From contig JAJOZX010001729.1 in assembly GCA_023014485.1 (NCBI GenBank), positions 124,001-188,000 of the forward strand: a DNA stretch of 64,000 bases, in the 5' to 3' direction. The notes below the pieces were generated by a model. That model ran no database searches and was not told the origin of the DNA. It worked only from the letters and a program-made list of their open reading frames with translations. Shown here piece after piece: positions 11,382 to 22,090 of the stretch; the first letter of the stretch is position 1; each line of letters begins with the position of its first letter. The translations under genes and the position numbers were made by a program. This DNA comes from Bathynomus jamesi (taxonomy: Eukaryota; Arthropoda; Malacostraca; Isopoda; Cirolanidae).

Positions 11382-12013
11382 TACTTTCAACTTCTTTTAC
11401 TTAGTAAATGATTCGTTTAACCAGATACGAATGTACGTGAATTTATATTTTTCTAAAGACAAAATGGTTTAACTCATTTCACTCGACAAGACGCGAGTTT
11501 AAACCCGTTATGATTTATTTCCAGCTATTGTATAATATACGGAAGGTTAACAAAAATATAGCCACCTTCGGTTTTTCCGTAGGTTTTGGTCTGATGAGAA
11601 AAGTTAATAAATAATAATGCATTTATTGACTCGCTACGCTGTATTTAGAATCGTGTTGCTTTCACTTATGCTTAAAGCAAAGCTGACGCACGTTTTGGCA
11701 TTCCATTGATGAGCTTTGCCATTTGTTCTTGAGGACAATCATCGTGGTGTCTACTTACTTTTGTCGTAAGTAATTTGCGCTAATTTCAAACCATTTATTT
11801 ATAATTGTGTGAAACCATTGTAAACTCCAGTGAATATATATGCGCGCAGACAGATAATTAATTACAATTAGTTAAGGCAGATTAAATTCATATAGGATAT
11901 GATGTCAGAGGCAGGCTGTCCCCTATTAACCTAGAGGTATATAGCTTGAACCTTCTAAAATTATTAGGCTTACCTGATGGTGGTCGTTTGAAAACAGGAT
12001 AAAATATAAGAGG

Positions 12014-12014
<1 letters not shown>
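11382..12014. other. non-coding sequence
   Basis: No gene, RNA or inverted-repeat element recognised. Confidence 0.35.
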
Positions 12015-12050
<36 letters not shown>

Positions 12051-12069
12051 GTATGTATGTATGTTTTGT
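12015..12069. repeat. (CA)n followed by a short GTAT run
   Basis: (AC)n at 12015-12049, then GTATGTATGTATG. It directly precedes a LINE 3' fragment. Confidence 0.9.
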
Positions 12070-12400
12070 CCTCAACATTGGAAACAAAGTAGAAACACGC
12101 TGGAATAAGATTTTGTATTTTCCCAGCTGGGGGTGGGACAGGGGGTCATGAAAACGAGGATGGAAAATACCTTCAGAATACGAAGCTCAAAACTTTTTAA
12201 TGTCCTGCCCAAAGAACTAAGGAACCTCCAGTACACCAACCTGAATAATTTCAAGAACCAGCTGGACAGGTTCCTGCGCAAAATCTCTGAGCAGCCATGC
12301 GTGGCTGGCTACGAGGGCAGGAGGAGATCAGAAAGCAATTCTCTTCTTCACCAAATCCCACAAATGAGGTGCGATCGATCCTGAACCATCGTTCAAACCC
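12070..12400 (+). pseudogene. LINE 3' end fragment
   Basis: Encodes a C-terminal tail (SKLFNVLPKELRNLQYTNLN, then FKNQLDRFLRKISEQP and QIPQM) that closely matches the end of the LINE at 37036-38345. Only the last 110 or so codons and the 3' tail are present, and one stop breaks the frame near 12130. It is 5'-truncated, as is typical of LINE insertions. It ends in a (TA)n-rich stretch. Confidence 0.8.
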
Positions 12401-12721
12401 TCATATATATATATAATCGAAAAGAGAAAATATACATACTGTGAGACCAAAATAGTTGGTTTATTTTATATATATATATATATATATAATATATTATGCA
12501 GGAAGGAGGGGCCAAGGACGAACGCCCGCAAAAACTGCCCGCTACAGAAGGAAAAGGATATATCGAAATTAAGGTCTCCTGGGTTGTTAAAAACTATACT
12601 TTTTTTTTTTTTTTTAATTTTTGAAGAGAATGTGTAGTGAGGAATAGAGGGAGAAGAGTGTGTTTGAGAGCATGCTGGACTGCTCACAAAGTAGATGAGA
12701 CACGAATAAAGATCAGCGGAG

Positions 12722-13912
12722 GAGGACTGTGACAGGAGAAACGGGAGTTCTAGCACTCCCGGTCTCCCGCATAACGTCCTCCCCCCGAAGTACTTCCCTG
12801 GTCGATTGGTGTTTACTGCCTTTCTTATTTTCCAGTGTTGTTTGAATGGTAATTGGGTTTAGTTTTATGTTTGGTACCAGTTTTTCGACCATTTTCCATA
12901 TGTAGATTATGATGTACCTCTCTCTCCTTCTTTCCAGTGAGTACAGATTTAGTTTACGTAGTCTTTCCCAGTAGTTGAGTTCTTTGCAGCCATCAATCTT
13001 GGCTGTGAAATGCCTTTGCGTTTCTTCTAGTTTATTAGTTTCTTCCTTTTTATATGGGGACGTCAAAACTGAGCAGTATTCAAGTTTTTGTATAATCGAT
13101 GTTTTTAGCAGGGGAATCATTACTGTCCTTTTTGGACGTTCTTTTTGCTTTATTTATCGCTATCTGATTTTGTGTTTCGAATTTCGCATCATCTGTCATT
13201 ATTACCCCCAGATCGATCGCTTTCGTGCTTCTCTGAATTTCTTGTCTATCTGGAGCATAATATGCATTCTGTTTAAGTTCCTCTTTTTCTACCATATCTC
13301 AAGAGCTGAAATTTCTCGGTGTTAAATGACATGTTATTATCTTCTGACCATGTATATTTTGTTCGTGTCCTTCTGCAAGGCCTCCACTTTATTTACATCG
13401 CTGATTTTTCTGCTGATCTTTATATTGTCTGCGAAAGATGTTACTATACTGGTGCTGTTTACTCCGCTGTCTATGTCTATTAGCGTGATAATGAACAGGA
13501 GTGGGGCCAGCACTGTACCTTGTGGTACTGAGCTGCGTACTTCTGATTCTGATGATATACCTTGAATTTTGACGACCTGTAGACGTTCTCTGAGGAAGTT
13601 GTAGATCCATTTTCCCCATTTTGCCTGTTATTCTTCTATGTTTCATTTTATGTGCTATTATACTATGATCGCATTTGTCGAAAGCTTTAGCGAAATCTGT
13701 GTAGGGTATATGACATCGTAGTTTTCATTGCCTTCAAGTTTTTGCTTTCCTTTTCGCATAGCTATAGAAGTATTTTGGATTTTCCCTTATTGCTTCTACC
13801 GCCTTTTCCTCTTCCCTCTCTGCATGGCCCTTAATCAGGGTTTGTATTTCCCTATCGACACACACTAGTTTTCTTGTATTACTTTCCTGGCATTGGTGTC
13901 TCCGCAGTTAGG
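12722..13912 (-). pseudogene. LINE reverse transcriptase fragment, copy 1
   Basis: Read on the minus strand. The upstream end (about 13870-13735) encodes the REEEKAVEAIRENPKYFYSY-like linker that precedes the RT. The RT then jumps to the KAFDKCDH region near 13690, so the N-terminal RT block is deleted. The palm and thumb follow: SAGPTPVHYHANRHR is an out-of-frame echo of the GTVLAPLLFIIT block, and the C-terminus reads LEYCSVLTSPYKKEETNKLE, then NLYSLERRRERYIIIYIWKM. There are several frameshifts. It lies in tandem with copy 2 (13913 onward), same strand. Confidence 0.75.
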
Positions 13913-14341
13913 TAACTTCTAAGGAAGTTGTAGATCCATTTTCCCCCACTTTGCCTGTTATTCCCATCTATTTCATTTTATGTGCTATTATACTGTGATC
14001 ACATTTGTCGAAAGCTTTAGCAAAATGTGTGCATATGTCATCGTAGTTGTCATTGCCTTCCAGTGCATCTAGGATATTGTTGTAGTGTTCTATTAGTTGT
14101 GATAGGCATGATCTGCCTGATCGGAATTCGTGCTGAGTTTCGTTGAATCTTTCCAGTGTCTCCAAGAAATCATAAATTTTCTCTCTAACTATTCTTTCAA
14201 ATACTTTGGAGAGGTGGGACGTCAATGACACTGGTCTATAGTTTTTTGCTTGAGATCTGTCCCCTCCTTTATGTATAGGGACAGTGTTTGCTCTTTTCAA
14301 GATGCTGGTATTTCCCCAGTATCTTGGCTCTTCTCCATATC
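13913..14341 (-). pseudogene. LINE reverse transcriptase, copy 2, 3' part left of the hAT insertion
   Basis: The minus-strand frame 14300-13968 has the RT N-terminal block: ANTVPIHKGGDRSQAKNYRP, VSLTSHLSKVFERIVREKI and FAKAFDKCDHSIIAHKMK (catalytic block A). The element is interrupted at 14341 by the hAT transposon and resumes at 17162. It belongs to the same non-LTR family as copy 1 and the copy at 37036. The clade is probably jockey/CR1-like; I cannot separate these by eye. Confidence 0.85.
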
Positions 14342-17161
14342 CAGGGGTGTGGAGCCAGAAAAAAAACTTTTGGCTCCGACTCCGGAGCCATCTTTTTTAA
14401 ATGTTTGGCTCCAGCTCTGTCAAGTTATCAAAATCCAAATGTAGTTAGAGTGGTCATTGATCATACTCAACAACAGACAGATGAAATACACTGTTGAATG
14501 ATATTTGCAATAAAGGCTAAAAATACTCTTTAAATTTGACATTTTTAATACATAAATCCAAAAAGAAATTATATTAATCGAAATTTGATGATGAACAAAA
14601 AAACTAAATTCTGAAAACTGAAGGGAGGCTTATCAAATGACATTAGCTACATTAAAACATACAAATTAAGACTAATTTTTTCCAATTTGACGTTTTTAAT
14701 ACATAAATCCAAAAAAAAATTATATTAATACAATTTTGATGATTAACAAAAAAATATTAAATTCTGAAAACTGAAAAGAAACTTATCAAATGATATTAGC
14801 TGCATTAAAAGTTAAAACTTGAAACAAACAAATTCATACTTTAATTCTTTCATAAACTGATTTTTAAAATTCAAAATTATGTATAACAGTTTGTTCTTAA
14901 GAACAAGATTGCTTCAATCAAGTCCTCTTTCATTACTGCTCTCAAATCAGATTTTATGATTTTAAGTGCTGAAAATAAACGTTCCACACTAACTTGAGTA
15001 GAGGGTAATGCAAGAACAAGTTGTGCGACATCTCGTATAATTTCAGGGTACTTAACTATTGCATCTTGTACTGACATCTGTGACTGACGATTAAGTTTTT
15101 TAACTTCACTAAGAGATTCCCATACAGCTAACTTGAATTTAGTCAAGGTACTAAGAGGACCACCATGTGGCACATCGTTTTCAAATCCTGATCGAGAACG
15201 TTTTTCTTTTGCACCATGTTGTTTGTCAATGATTTTTTCAAAGTCAAATTCATTATCAGAAGTGGTAGTAGAAGATGATGATGGAATGTTTTCATTTTCC
15301 TGTTCTGGACATTCTTGAGACTTTCTCATTCTAACTGCTATATCACATACAGCATTCATTGCTTTGCTTTGTTTTTCATCCGTTAATAAACATCTGTACT
15401 TAGGATCGAGATAAACGCCAGCTAACATTACATCATTTTCCAGTAAACGATTTTCTCTCTCTTCCATGGAGGTCTTGATACCTTCAGCTATGGTACCCCC
15501 TGTCTTAGAAAGGCAGTAGATCAGAGACTTCCATTCCTTGAAAAACTGTCCAGGAGTCGAGTCTTCGCCTTGAATTGTCTTTGTAGTGATATATGGTTGG
15601 TAAAGCAAACTTTTAAGTTTCTTCACTTGGTCCCACATTACTTCTGATAGTGTAACTTCTGGATTCACCATGTCAATAAGTACAGGTTTTAGTTCTAATA
15701 AGCGCTCTATCATCATATATGTGCTACCCCACCTAGTAGCTTGATCTAAAATTTACTTTTCCAGCACGTCGTTTAATTATTATTTCTTGGATCTTTGGTT
15801 TTCTCGCAGCTACTGCAACCTGCCTCACTTTGCTTATAAGAATGGCTGCGTGTTTATCCGCTAAGCCATCATGAATGGCTAGCTGTAAAGTATGAACACC
15901 ACAACGCGTATGATGGACTCTTGAGAGGCTTGAAATTTCATCCATGATATTATTTAAATCAAGTTCTGCTGCATCATCAGGTTCCAGTTCTGGGGTCTCA
16001 GCATTTGAATCAACTGTTTCTATATCATTTTCCTCATCTCTCTCTTGGTCTTCATTTAACTTCTCAATGGTCTTGATCATGTTGGAGGCATTATCAGTTA
16101 CAATACACAGTACACGCTCTTTTTCTATTTCATACTCTTGTAGAACATCTTTCACAAGCCCATGAAGGTACTCGCTTGTATGTCGGGCTTGCGTATCCCG
16201 TACTGCTAATGTACGGGTAATGGTTTTATTGTTGCCATCAACAAATCTAACATTGATTGCAAAGTAGTTTGTTCTTAAACGTGTGCAACTCTCCATTTTT
16301 AAAAATACAAAACGTCCTTGTAAATTATTTTTTAAAGCGCATTTTTCTTCGTTTGCTTTTTCTATTACCAAACGTCGAATACTATTTCTATGTAAACCAA
16401 CTTTGAATTTTTGAGCCATTTCTCCTAATAAACCAAGCATGGCTGGCTTACAAAAGACAGACAGAGGTAAAGAATTCTTTACCACTAACTCAATAATGTG
16501 ATTCTTGAACTGATCTGCTGTCATGGACACAGTGACTGTTTGACTAACAAAATATTTAGTAAGATTTGGTTGACTTACTTGACTAGAAGTACTGGCAGAT
16601 TTAAGTATTTGCATCTTTTCATTCTCTTCTATAATCTTGAACACTTCAGGATGGTTACGACTTATGTGACGCCTCAAATTGAATGCTCTTGTTGGTTTTG
16701 CTTGAAGGTGTACTAATTTTTGCTCCACATGTCAAAATATTTCCACCAGCATCATCACTTCGCAAGTGCAAACATAGTATTTATCATCTTCAGTGGTAGT
16801 AAAATATTCGAATACAATAGACTTTTCTCTAGATCCTTTAAGTTTATTCATTATTGAGGGCTTAAAATTTTTTTTTTTATGTATAAATGATAAATGTTTA
16901 TTGTTTAGTCTTAGTTTAGTTAATGATATATGATTTTGGAGCTATAATTAATAATTATATTACAAATATTGACGTTTCTGAAAAAAATAAATATGCATTT
17001 TTAATAAAAACTATATATTAAGTTAGGTAAAGTACTAAAGTTGGGTTAGGTAAGATAAAGTTGCATTAGGTTTATTATGAATGGGCAAGGTAACTGGAGC
17101 CATGGAGCCGGCGTTTTTTAATGGCTCCGGCTCCGGCTCCGACTCCGACTCCACACCCCTG
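14342..17161 (-). mobile_element. nearly complete hAT transposon in a LINE, 8-bp target duplication
   Basis: The ends are CAGGGGTGTGGAGCC and GGCTCC...CTCCACACCCCTG, with subterminal GGCTCCGGCTCC repeats. TCCATATC flanks it on both sides (14334-14341 and 17162-17169), a perfect 8-bp duplication typical of hAT. Length is 2820 bp, a normal size for an autonomous element. It splits the minus-strand LINE copy 2, so it is younger than that LINE. The transposase inside has lesions, so it is probably inactive now. Confidence 0.95.
14877..16872 (-). pseudogene. hAT transposase (BED finger, RNase H-like core, hATC), frameshifted
   Basis: Minus strand. A BED-type zinc finger near 16850-16670 has a Cys pair followed by FNLRRHISRNHPEVF. 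The core follows: LRTNYFAINVRFVDGNN, then IVTDNASNMIK (catalytic Asp) and TRCGVHTLQLAIHD (the C/DxxH motif). A region reading DQATRWGSTYMMIERLLELK gives the hAT tryptophan motif; this is where the frame changes, about 15720-15760. The C-terminus is the hATC dimerisation domain with the catalytic Glu: LALPSTQVSVERLFSALKII, then LRAVMKEDLIEAILFLRTN. A second break affects the finger near 16730-16760. The protein would cut and re-insert the element as a DDE-type transposase. Two visible lesions argue against current activity. Confidence 0.92.
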
Positions 17162-17575
17162 TCCATATCCAGTATAAAAGTGTAGCTATTTCATTTTTAC
17201 AGTTTTTAATCAATAATGCGTTCCAATTGTCCGGACCTGCAGCTGAATGTGGTTTCATTTGTCCTATAGCTCTCGCTACTCTTCAAAGAGTGCATCTATG
17301 TCAGGTCTCGCTTTGTCACTTTTTGGGGTACTGAAACTGATTCATACCGGGCTCTCAATGTTTCAGATATTTCTTTTAGATCGTAGGTTAGTTCATTATT
17401 TCTCTTCCTTAAGGGCCCGATAGCGGCGGCGCACATTTTTGTTTTCCTTTTCACATAGCTATAGAAGTATTTTGGATTCTCCTTTATTGCTTCAACCGCC
17501 TTTTCCTCTTCCCTCTCTGTATGGTCCTTAATCAGGGTTTGTATTTACCTATCGATCCCCTCCAGTTTTTGTATT
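17162..17575 (-). pseudogene. LINE copy 2, 5' part right of the hAT insertion
   Basis: On the minus strand it encodes EREEEKAVEAIKENPKYFYS, then YVKRKTK and NNELTYDLKEISETLRARYE, the linker before the RT domain. It continues directly into the RT at 14341 once the hAT and one target copy are removed. The element is truncated at about 17575 next to a (TA)n run. The same linker is repeated at 13735-13870 in copy 1. Confidence 0.8.
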
Positions 17576-18545
17576 TTTCTCGTATATATATATATATATA
17601 TATAATATATATGATAAAATTTAAAATAATTTGTTACTTTGACCTGAAAGTCTATATGAATGATATTAATTACAGTGGGTCTAAACCTTTGTTGTAACAA
17701 TTTACTGAAATTGAAGGAATATACGAGAATGGTAACACAATCCATGCAAACTCGACTCCATTTTAGAGCAATTAGTTCTCATAGGCCAAAACGTCAGTTG
17801 TAAAACGCTTTAAAAAAAAACAAGTGATATATTGTCATGGAAGTGTTTATATGAAAGAGAATTTGGGGGGTGGGGGGGGGGTTAAGAGTATTTATAGGCT
17901 GAAATTTAAATTGGTTTTCGTGAACTAATGAATCGGTTTAGAAAACTCGAAAGATTTCAAAGGTAAATGGTACGTCGTGAGGCGAGTGCGACATTTTGTC
18001 GGCAAAATATTCTCTATTAGATAACTGGCCTTTGGGTCGAGTTACGTTAGGTTATCTCGGTTTAAATTAGGTTAGGCCAAATTACGTCGAGTTTCGTTAG
18101 GGTAACGAATGTACTGTAGATAGAATTTCTCGTTCACAAAATGTATATTTAGTTAATAAATCGACTGTACTGTATTCCAGAGTCCAAATTATTTCTCCCG
18201 AAAATATCTATCGTAATTGAGCTTCGTTTTAAGAGCTTCGTTAAATATCTGCCGAGAAACGAAACTCGTTGTCAAATAATTAACGTACGTACGTATTTGG
18301 CTAGATGTCACGCGACAATAATTTCAGTATAGAAATAGCGTTATCAGGATTCCGTGATAATCTTGCGTTTAAACGCGTTTAATTTTTCGTCATAAATATA
18401 TACAAATTATACCACTTTTAGTCAGTTTTAAAATATGAATTCCGCATAATTAGTATGCATGTAAATGACATAATTAACATAAACAAATAAATATTTTTTC
18501 CTGAATAAAGTCATAGAAAAATAAAGCGAGATCTCGTATCGTGCT

Positions 18546-18563
18546 AATAATAATAATTTATTA

Positions 18564-18596
<33 letters not shown>

Positions 18597-18618
18597 TTAT
18601 TATTATTTTTATTATTAT
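18546..18618. repeat. (TTA)n microsatellite
   Basis: Imperfect TAA/TTA/ATT run; minus-strand frames read poly-Ile and poly-Asn. Confidence 0.9.
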
Positions 18619-19284
18619 AATGAGAAACTTTACGAACATTAAACGTGAATAAATTTTCTAGTGTGATTAAGTATAAAATTATGAAGATGGTTTGCATCCC
18701 GAAATGTAGAACCAAAATTTAAGCGCTAATGGACAAACGTGATCTCATTTTAAGCGCTCATGAATAAAGTTAATTACTGTCAGGGTAATCAGTAATGTAA
18801 GAATTTCAAGACGAACGAAATTATCATTAAATTTTATAATTTAAGCTAATAATGGTTACTTCTCTTTCTTTCAACATCTAATTACGGTGTGTGTACTCTG
18901 AGTACTGCTTTCGTTTAGTTTTGTGGTTTTAATGTATATTTAATCATGGTGAGTATCTCGTGGACTGACTCTTAAGTTTGCGTATAGGCGTATGACAAAT
19001 TCCCTAAAGAAGTCATTAGTAAAACTACGTTCAGTGTTGATTTAAGCTTTAAATAAATTGTTTTAAACATTTTAGAGTTAAATTCACTGCATTTTTCTCG
19101 TACGAGTTTCACTGTATGCGGTTTATATTGGTAGGCGTTTTCACGGACATGAACTAAAATATCAAATATTGTTTACATTTTAGGGGTATATGTACTGTTT
19201 AAATATATTATATCTTCCAAGAAGCGTAATTTCAGTTAAGGAGCGGATACTGTACGGCTAATGGTCAGAAGAAGACAGAAAAGC

Positions 19285-19363
19285 GAGATTACTTTTATCC
19301 TGAGATTACTTTTATCCTGATTACTTTTATCCTGAGATTACTTTTATCCTGAGATTACTTTTA
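19285..19363. repeat. short tandem repeat, about 17-bp unit
   Basis: Four to five copies of GAGATTACTTTTATCCT, one lacking the first bases. No known function. Confidence 0.9.
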
Positions 19364-20049
19364 CACAATAAGCAGTAAAAGAAACTCTTAATTAATGACT
19401 TCTTTGGCGGTACCAAAGAAAAATCATAAGTTTTTGTAAAAATATTTTACGGCTTGTTGACTTTGAAGAGTTTGTTTGAATCGTTTGTTTATTCGAAGGA
19501 TATCGCGTGCCCAGTGCGGTGGATAAAAGCTCTCGGAAACAAACCTGCAGAATCACGGATTTAGGCTAAAATCGTCGCCCAAAATTTTGGTTTCGAAAAT
19601 GGATAAGACATTCGCGTATATACATTATACATAGTGACACCATCCTTTTAGAGTAATGACCAATAGAAGGAAAAACGAAATAGTGATGTATTGTAAGGAG
19701 ATTTTTTTAGGAAACCTCCAAATTTGGTGATTATTTAATCTTACAGAGAGGAACGCGAAAGAACTCCCCGAATTTAATAGATATATTCACGCGATAATAT
19801 TGTGAATATACTATTGCCATATCAAATATTTAAATTGTACAGAAAAATATTGAAAAATATCGCGAGACTCTTTTTACTTTGATTCTTTTTCCGCATATAA
19901 AAGTTTTTTGTTTTAATATTTATAGTTTGACTTCAGGGAGTTGTTTGTGACGCATCCTTCACCAAAATAATGGACGGAACAATAACCAAAATGTTACCAG
20001 GATTAAGAACTGAGGGAATCTTTTTTTATTTTATTTTTTGCGGGAAGTA

Positions 20050-20195
20050 GGAAGGTTAAAGGTCTTAAGGTGGAGGAGACTTGTAGCTTTACGCGGAATC
20101 CGAACCACGGGTCGCTACATCATCTGAACGAATAAGAATCCAAACCCATTGTCGCTTAACTTCGCTGATCTACGATAAGCGTGTCACGACGTACC
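20050..20195 (-). repeat. 5S rRNA-derived SINE copy, minus orientation
   Basis: The reverse complement has TACGTCGTGACACGCTTATC, GATCAGCGAAGTTAAGCGAC and AATGGG (5S-like), then GATGTAGCGACCCGTGGTTC. The middle of the 5S part is eroded. Confidence 0.7.
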
Positions 20196-20450
20196 CCGTG
20201 AATCATCGTAAATTAACTTAGTTGTTCTTGTAGCCAAAATTTGTTGAAAATCGCTAATCAGAAGTTGTCTTTAATGCGAAAATCCGAATGTATGTTTGTA
20301 TTTCTCTAATATGTCTATCGAGAAATATAAAATTTCAGAGAGTAGAAATATTATAGATAAAAAGTAGATAAACCCATAAACTGATATAATACAAGGAATC
20401 GATTTTAATGGAAATCCTACCTGTAGATTTATATATATATATTATACATA
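20196..20450. other. non-coding sequence
   Basis: AT-rich, nothing recognised. Confidence 0.3.
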
Positions 20451-20557
20451 AGGGGAGTCAAAAGACTGGAAACATAGGAACTATGCTTTTCAATGCAAAT
20501 ATACGTATATATTTGCATTGAAAAGCATAGTTCCTATGTTTCCAGACTTTTGACTCT

Positions 20558-20561
<4 letters not shown>
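20451..20561. mobile_element. 110-bp hairpin element (GAGTCAAAAG family)
   Basis: Nearly perfect palindrome: AGGGGAGTCAAAAGACTGG on the left mirrors CCAGACTTTTGACTCTCCCT on the right, with a centre of ATACGTATAT. A second copy lies at 33601-33713. (TA)n follows directly. It is likely an internally deleted mariner/IS630 relative. Confidence 0.85.
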
Positions 20562-20591
<30 letters not shown>

Positions 20592-21908
20592 GCTAAATTT
20601 ATTTGCCTACAGTAAATTGGTATTTCGTTAAACCACCCGCATCATCCGTTAAAAAATAAATAAAAATAATCGGTCTCGCCAGACGAAATTTCCAGTGTGG
20701 AACATTAATATTAGTGTCAGTAACGGAATGGAATGGTGGTGTCAGTATCGAAATTACGTTACCTTGAGCCTTAATCCCGAAACACAACCATTTTTATGTC
20801 GAAATATTCTCATAGGCCTATTGTCATACTTTTCTTTTTAACCGAAACCCTTTTTTAAGACCAGTTTCAGCCTTCTTTTCATTCCAACTAGTCCGAGATC
20901 CTTACAGTAATTAAAGGAAAAAAAAACAATATTCGAAATAGTTTTTGAACATTCCTTCACGGACATAAACGGCGTAATCAGTCGGTACAGAGATGCCGGA
21001 GTAAGTTAGATTATCGTGATTTTTTTATTTAAAGCTGCTGGTGGCATTTGGCAATACGGATCGAACGGCAAAAGGGAACCTCGCAAACAATCGGTGTCCA
21101 CATTTTCACTCTTGTTGTTATAATTTTATAACCCTATAAAAGTGTCACTGAACCGTGATAGTTCAATAATTATTAGGTGTCGTTTGCAGGGAAATTCTCT
21201 TGATAAATAAAGTATTGACAGTAGCGTTGGCAGTGGCTCCGAGTTTATCCAGTTCCGGCTTTCATGCCCGGCACTATCTCGGGTTTATTTTTCCAACTCC
21301 GGACCCGTTCCTGTCGAGGAAGAGGCATTCCTGTTGGCTCCGGTTACGGTTACCGAGCGGAGTTTCTAACCTTAATTGATGATATACATTATTTTGAAAG
21401 ATTCATAATTTGGAATACAAATAAAATTTAACATCACACACACACACACACCATATATATATATAATTTTATAATATAATTTAGGTATTCATATTACATT
21501 TTCATTTTATGGTTTATAACTGGAGGATGTTTCATATATTCAACCTCGTATCTTGTACATATTTCTTATCTGTGGAATATTCGTTGGAAGAACCCTCGCG
21601 GTAGTTTTCAGTTGAAATTTATGTAGCACTTAAATAGGCTACTTATATCCTTTCTCGCGTTGGGAATGATAAAGTTATTTAATGATAACTAATTTTATTA
21701 TTATTATGCGTGCCATTACACTATTTATAATTCAGATTACGATGAAGCTAATGATATAATTTTGCGTGTAATTTGCCTATAATTTATTTGACTTCTCTTA
21801 TATGGGTATATACTGTATATCATTTTAGGTCTGTATTACAAACACATTTTTCTTTTTAATTTCGTATTTATACGGTTATATTAGCTTGTAATTTTATACT
21901 CTCTCTCG
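20562..21908. other. non-coding sequence
   Basis: (TA)n to about 20588, a CA run near 21436-21451 and a GC-richer stretch 21225-21370 with CTCCGG words that recall hAT subterminal repeats. No gene recognised. Confidence 0.35.
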
Positions 21909-22025
21909 AGGTTAGGCGTCAGGCGATGTTAAGTCGGTTCAGAAGTTGGAAGGGTGGCCGTTCCAAATGATGTAACGACCCTTGGTTCAGATTCCAAATC
22001 ATCTGTCACCGTGACTTTTGTCCTT
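21909..22025 (+). repeat. 5S rRNA-derived SINE copy
   Basis: GTTAGGCGTCAGGCGATGTT, then GTCGGTTCAGAAGTTGGAAG and GGTGGCCGTTC, follow the 3' half of 5S. ATGATGTAACGACCCTTGG is the family middle. It is degenerate and abuts the (CT)n before the LINE. Confidence 0.6.
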
Positions 22026-22043
22026 TCAGAGGTTAATTCCAAA

Positions 22044-22044
<1 letters not shown>

Positions 22045-22087
<43 letters not shown>
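22045..22087. repeat. (CT)n microsatellite at the 5' edge of a LINE
   Basis: Pure CT run immediately before the 5'-truncated LINE. A longer (TC)n run lies at the LINE 3' end (24511-24579). Confidence 0.95.

Positions 22088-22090
<3 letters not shown>

Larger units (their letters stand above)
17580..20049. other. non-coding sequence with microsatellites
   Basis: (TA)n at 17582-17604, a G run near 17867-17881, (TTA)n at about 18546-18618 and a short tandem array at 19285-19363. No coding exon or named element recognised. An ATG directly followed by GTGAGT at about 18945 looks like a tiny first exon, but nothing supports it. Confidence 0.35.

Noticed and set aside
12975..13325. 116-residue plus-strand frame with hydrophobic segments as a membrane protein
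   Set aside because: It is the antisense of the LINE reverse transcriptase.
18940..18960. ATG directly before GTGAGT as a one-codon first exon (also near 31528)
   Set aside because: Short match expected by chance; no promoter, no second exon and no phase evidence.
21225..21370. GC-rich open stretch as an exon of the host gene
   Set aside because: CTCCGG words resemble hAT subterminal repeats and no donor follows the frame; too weak to call.
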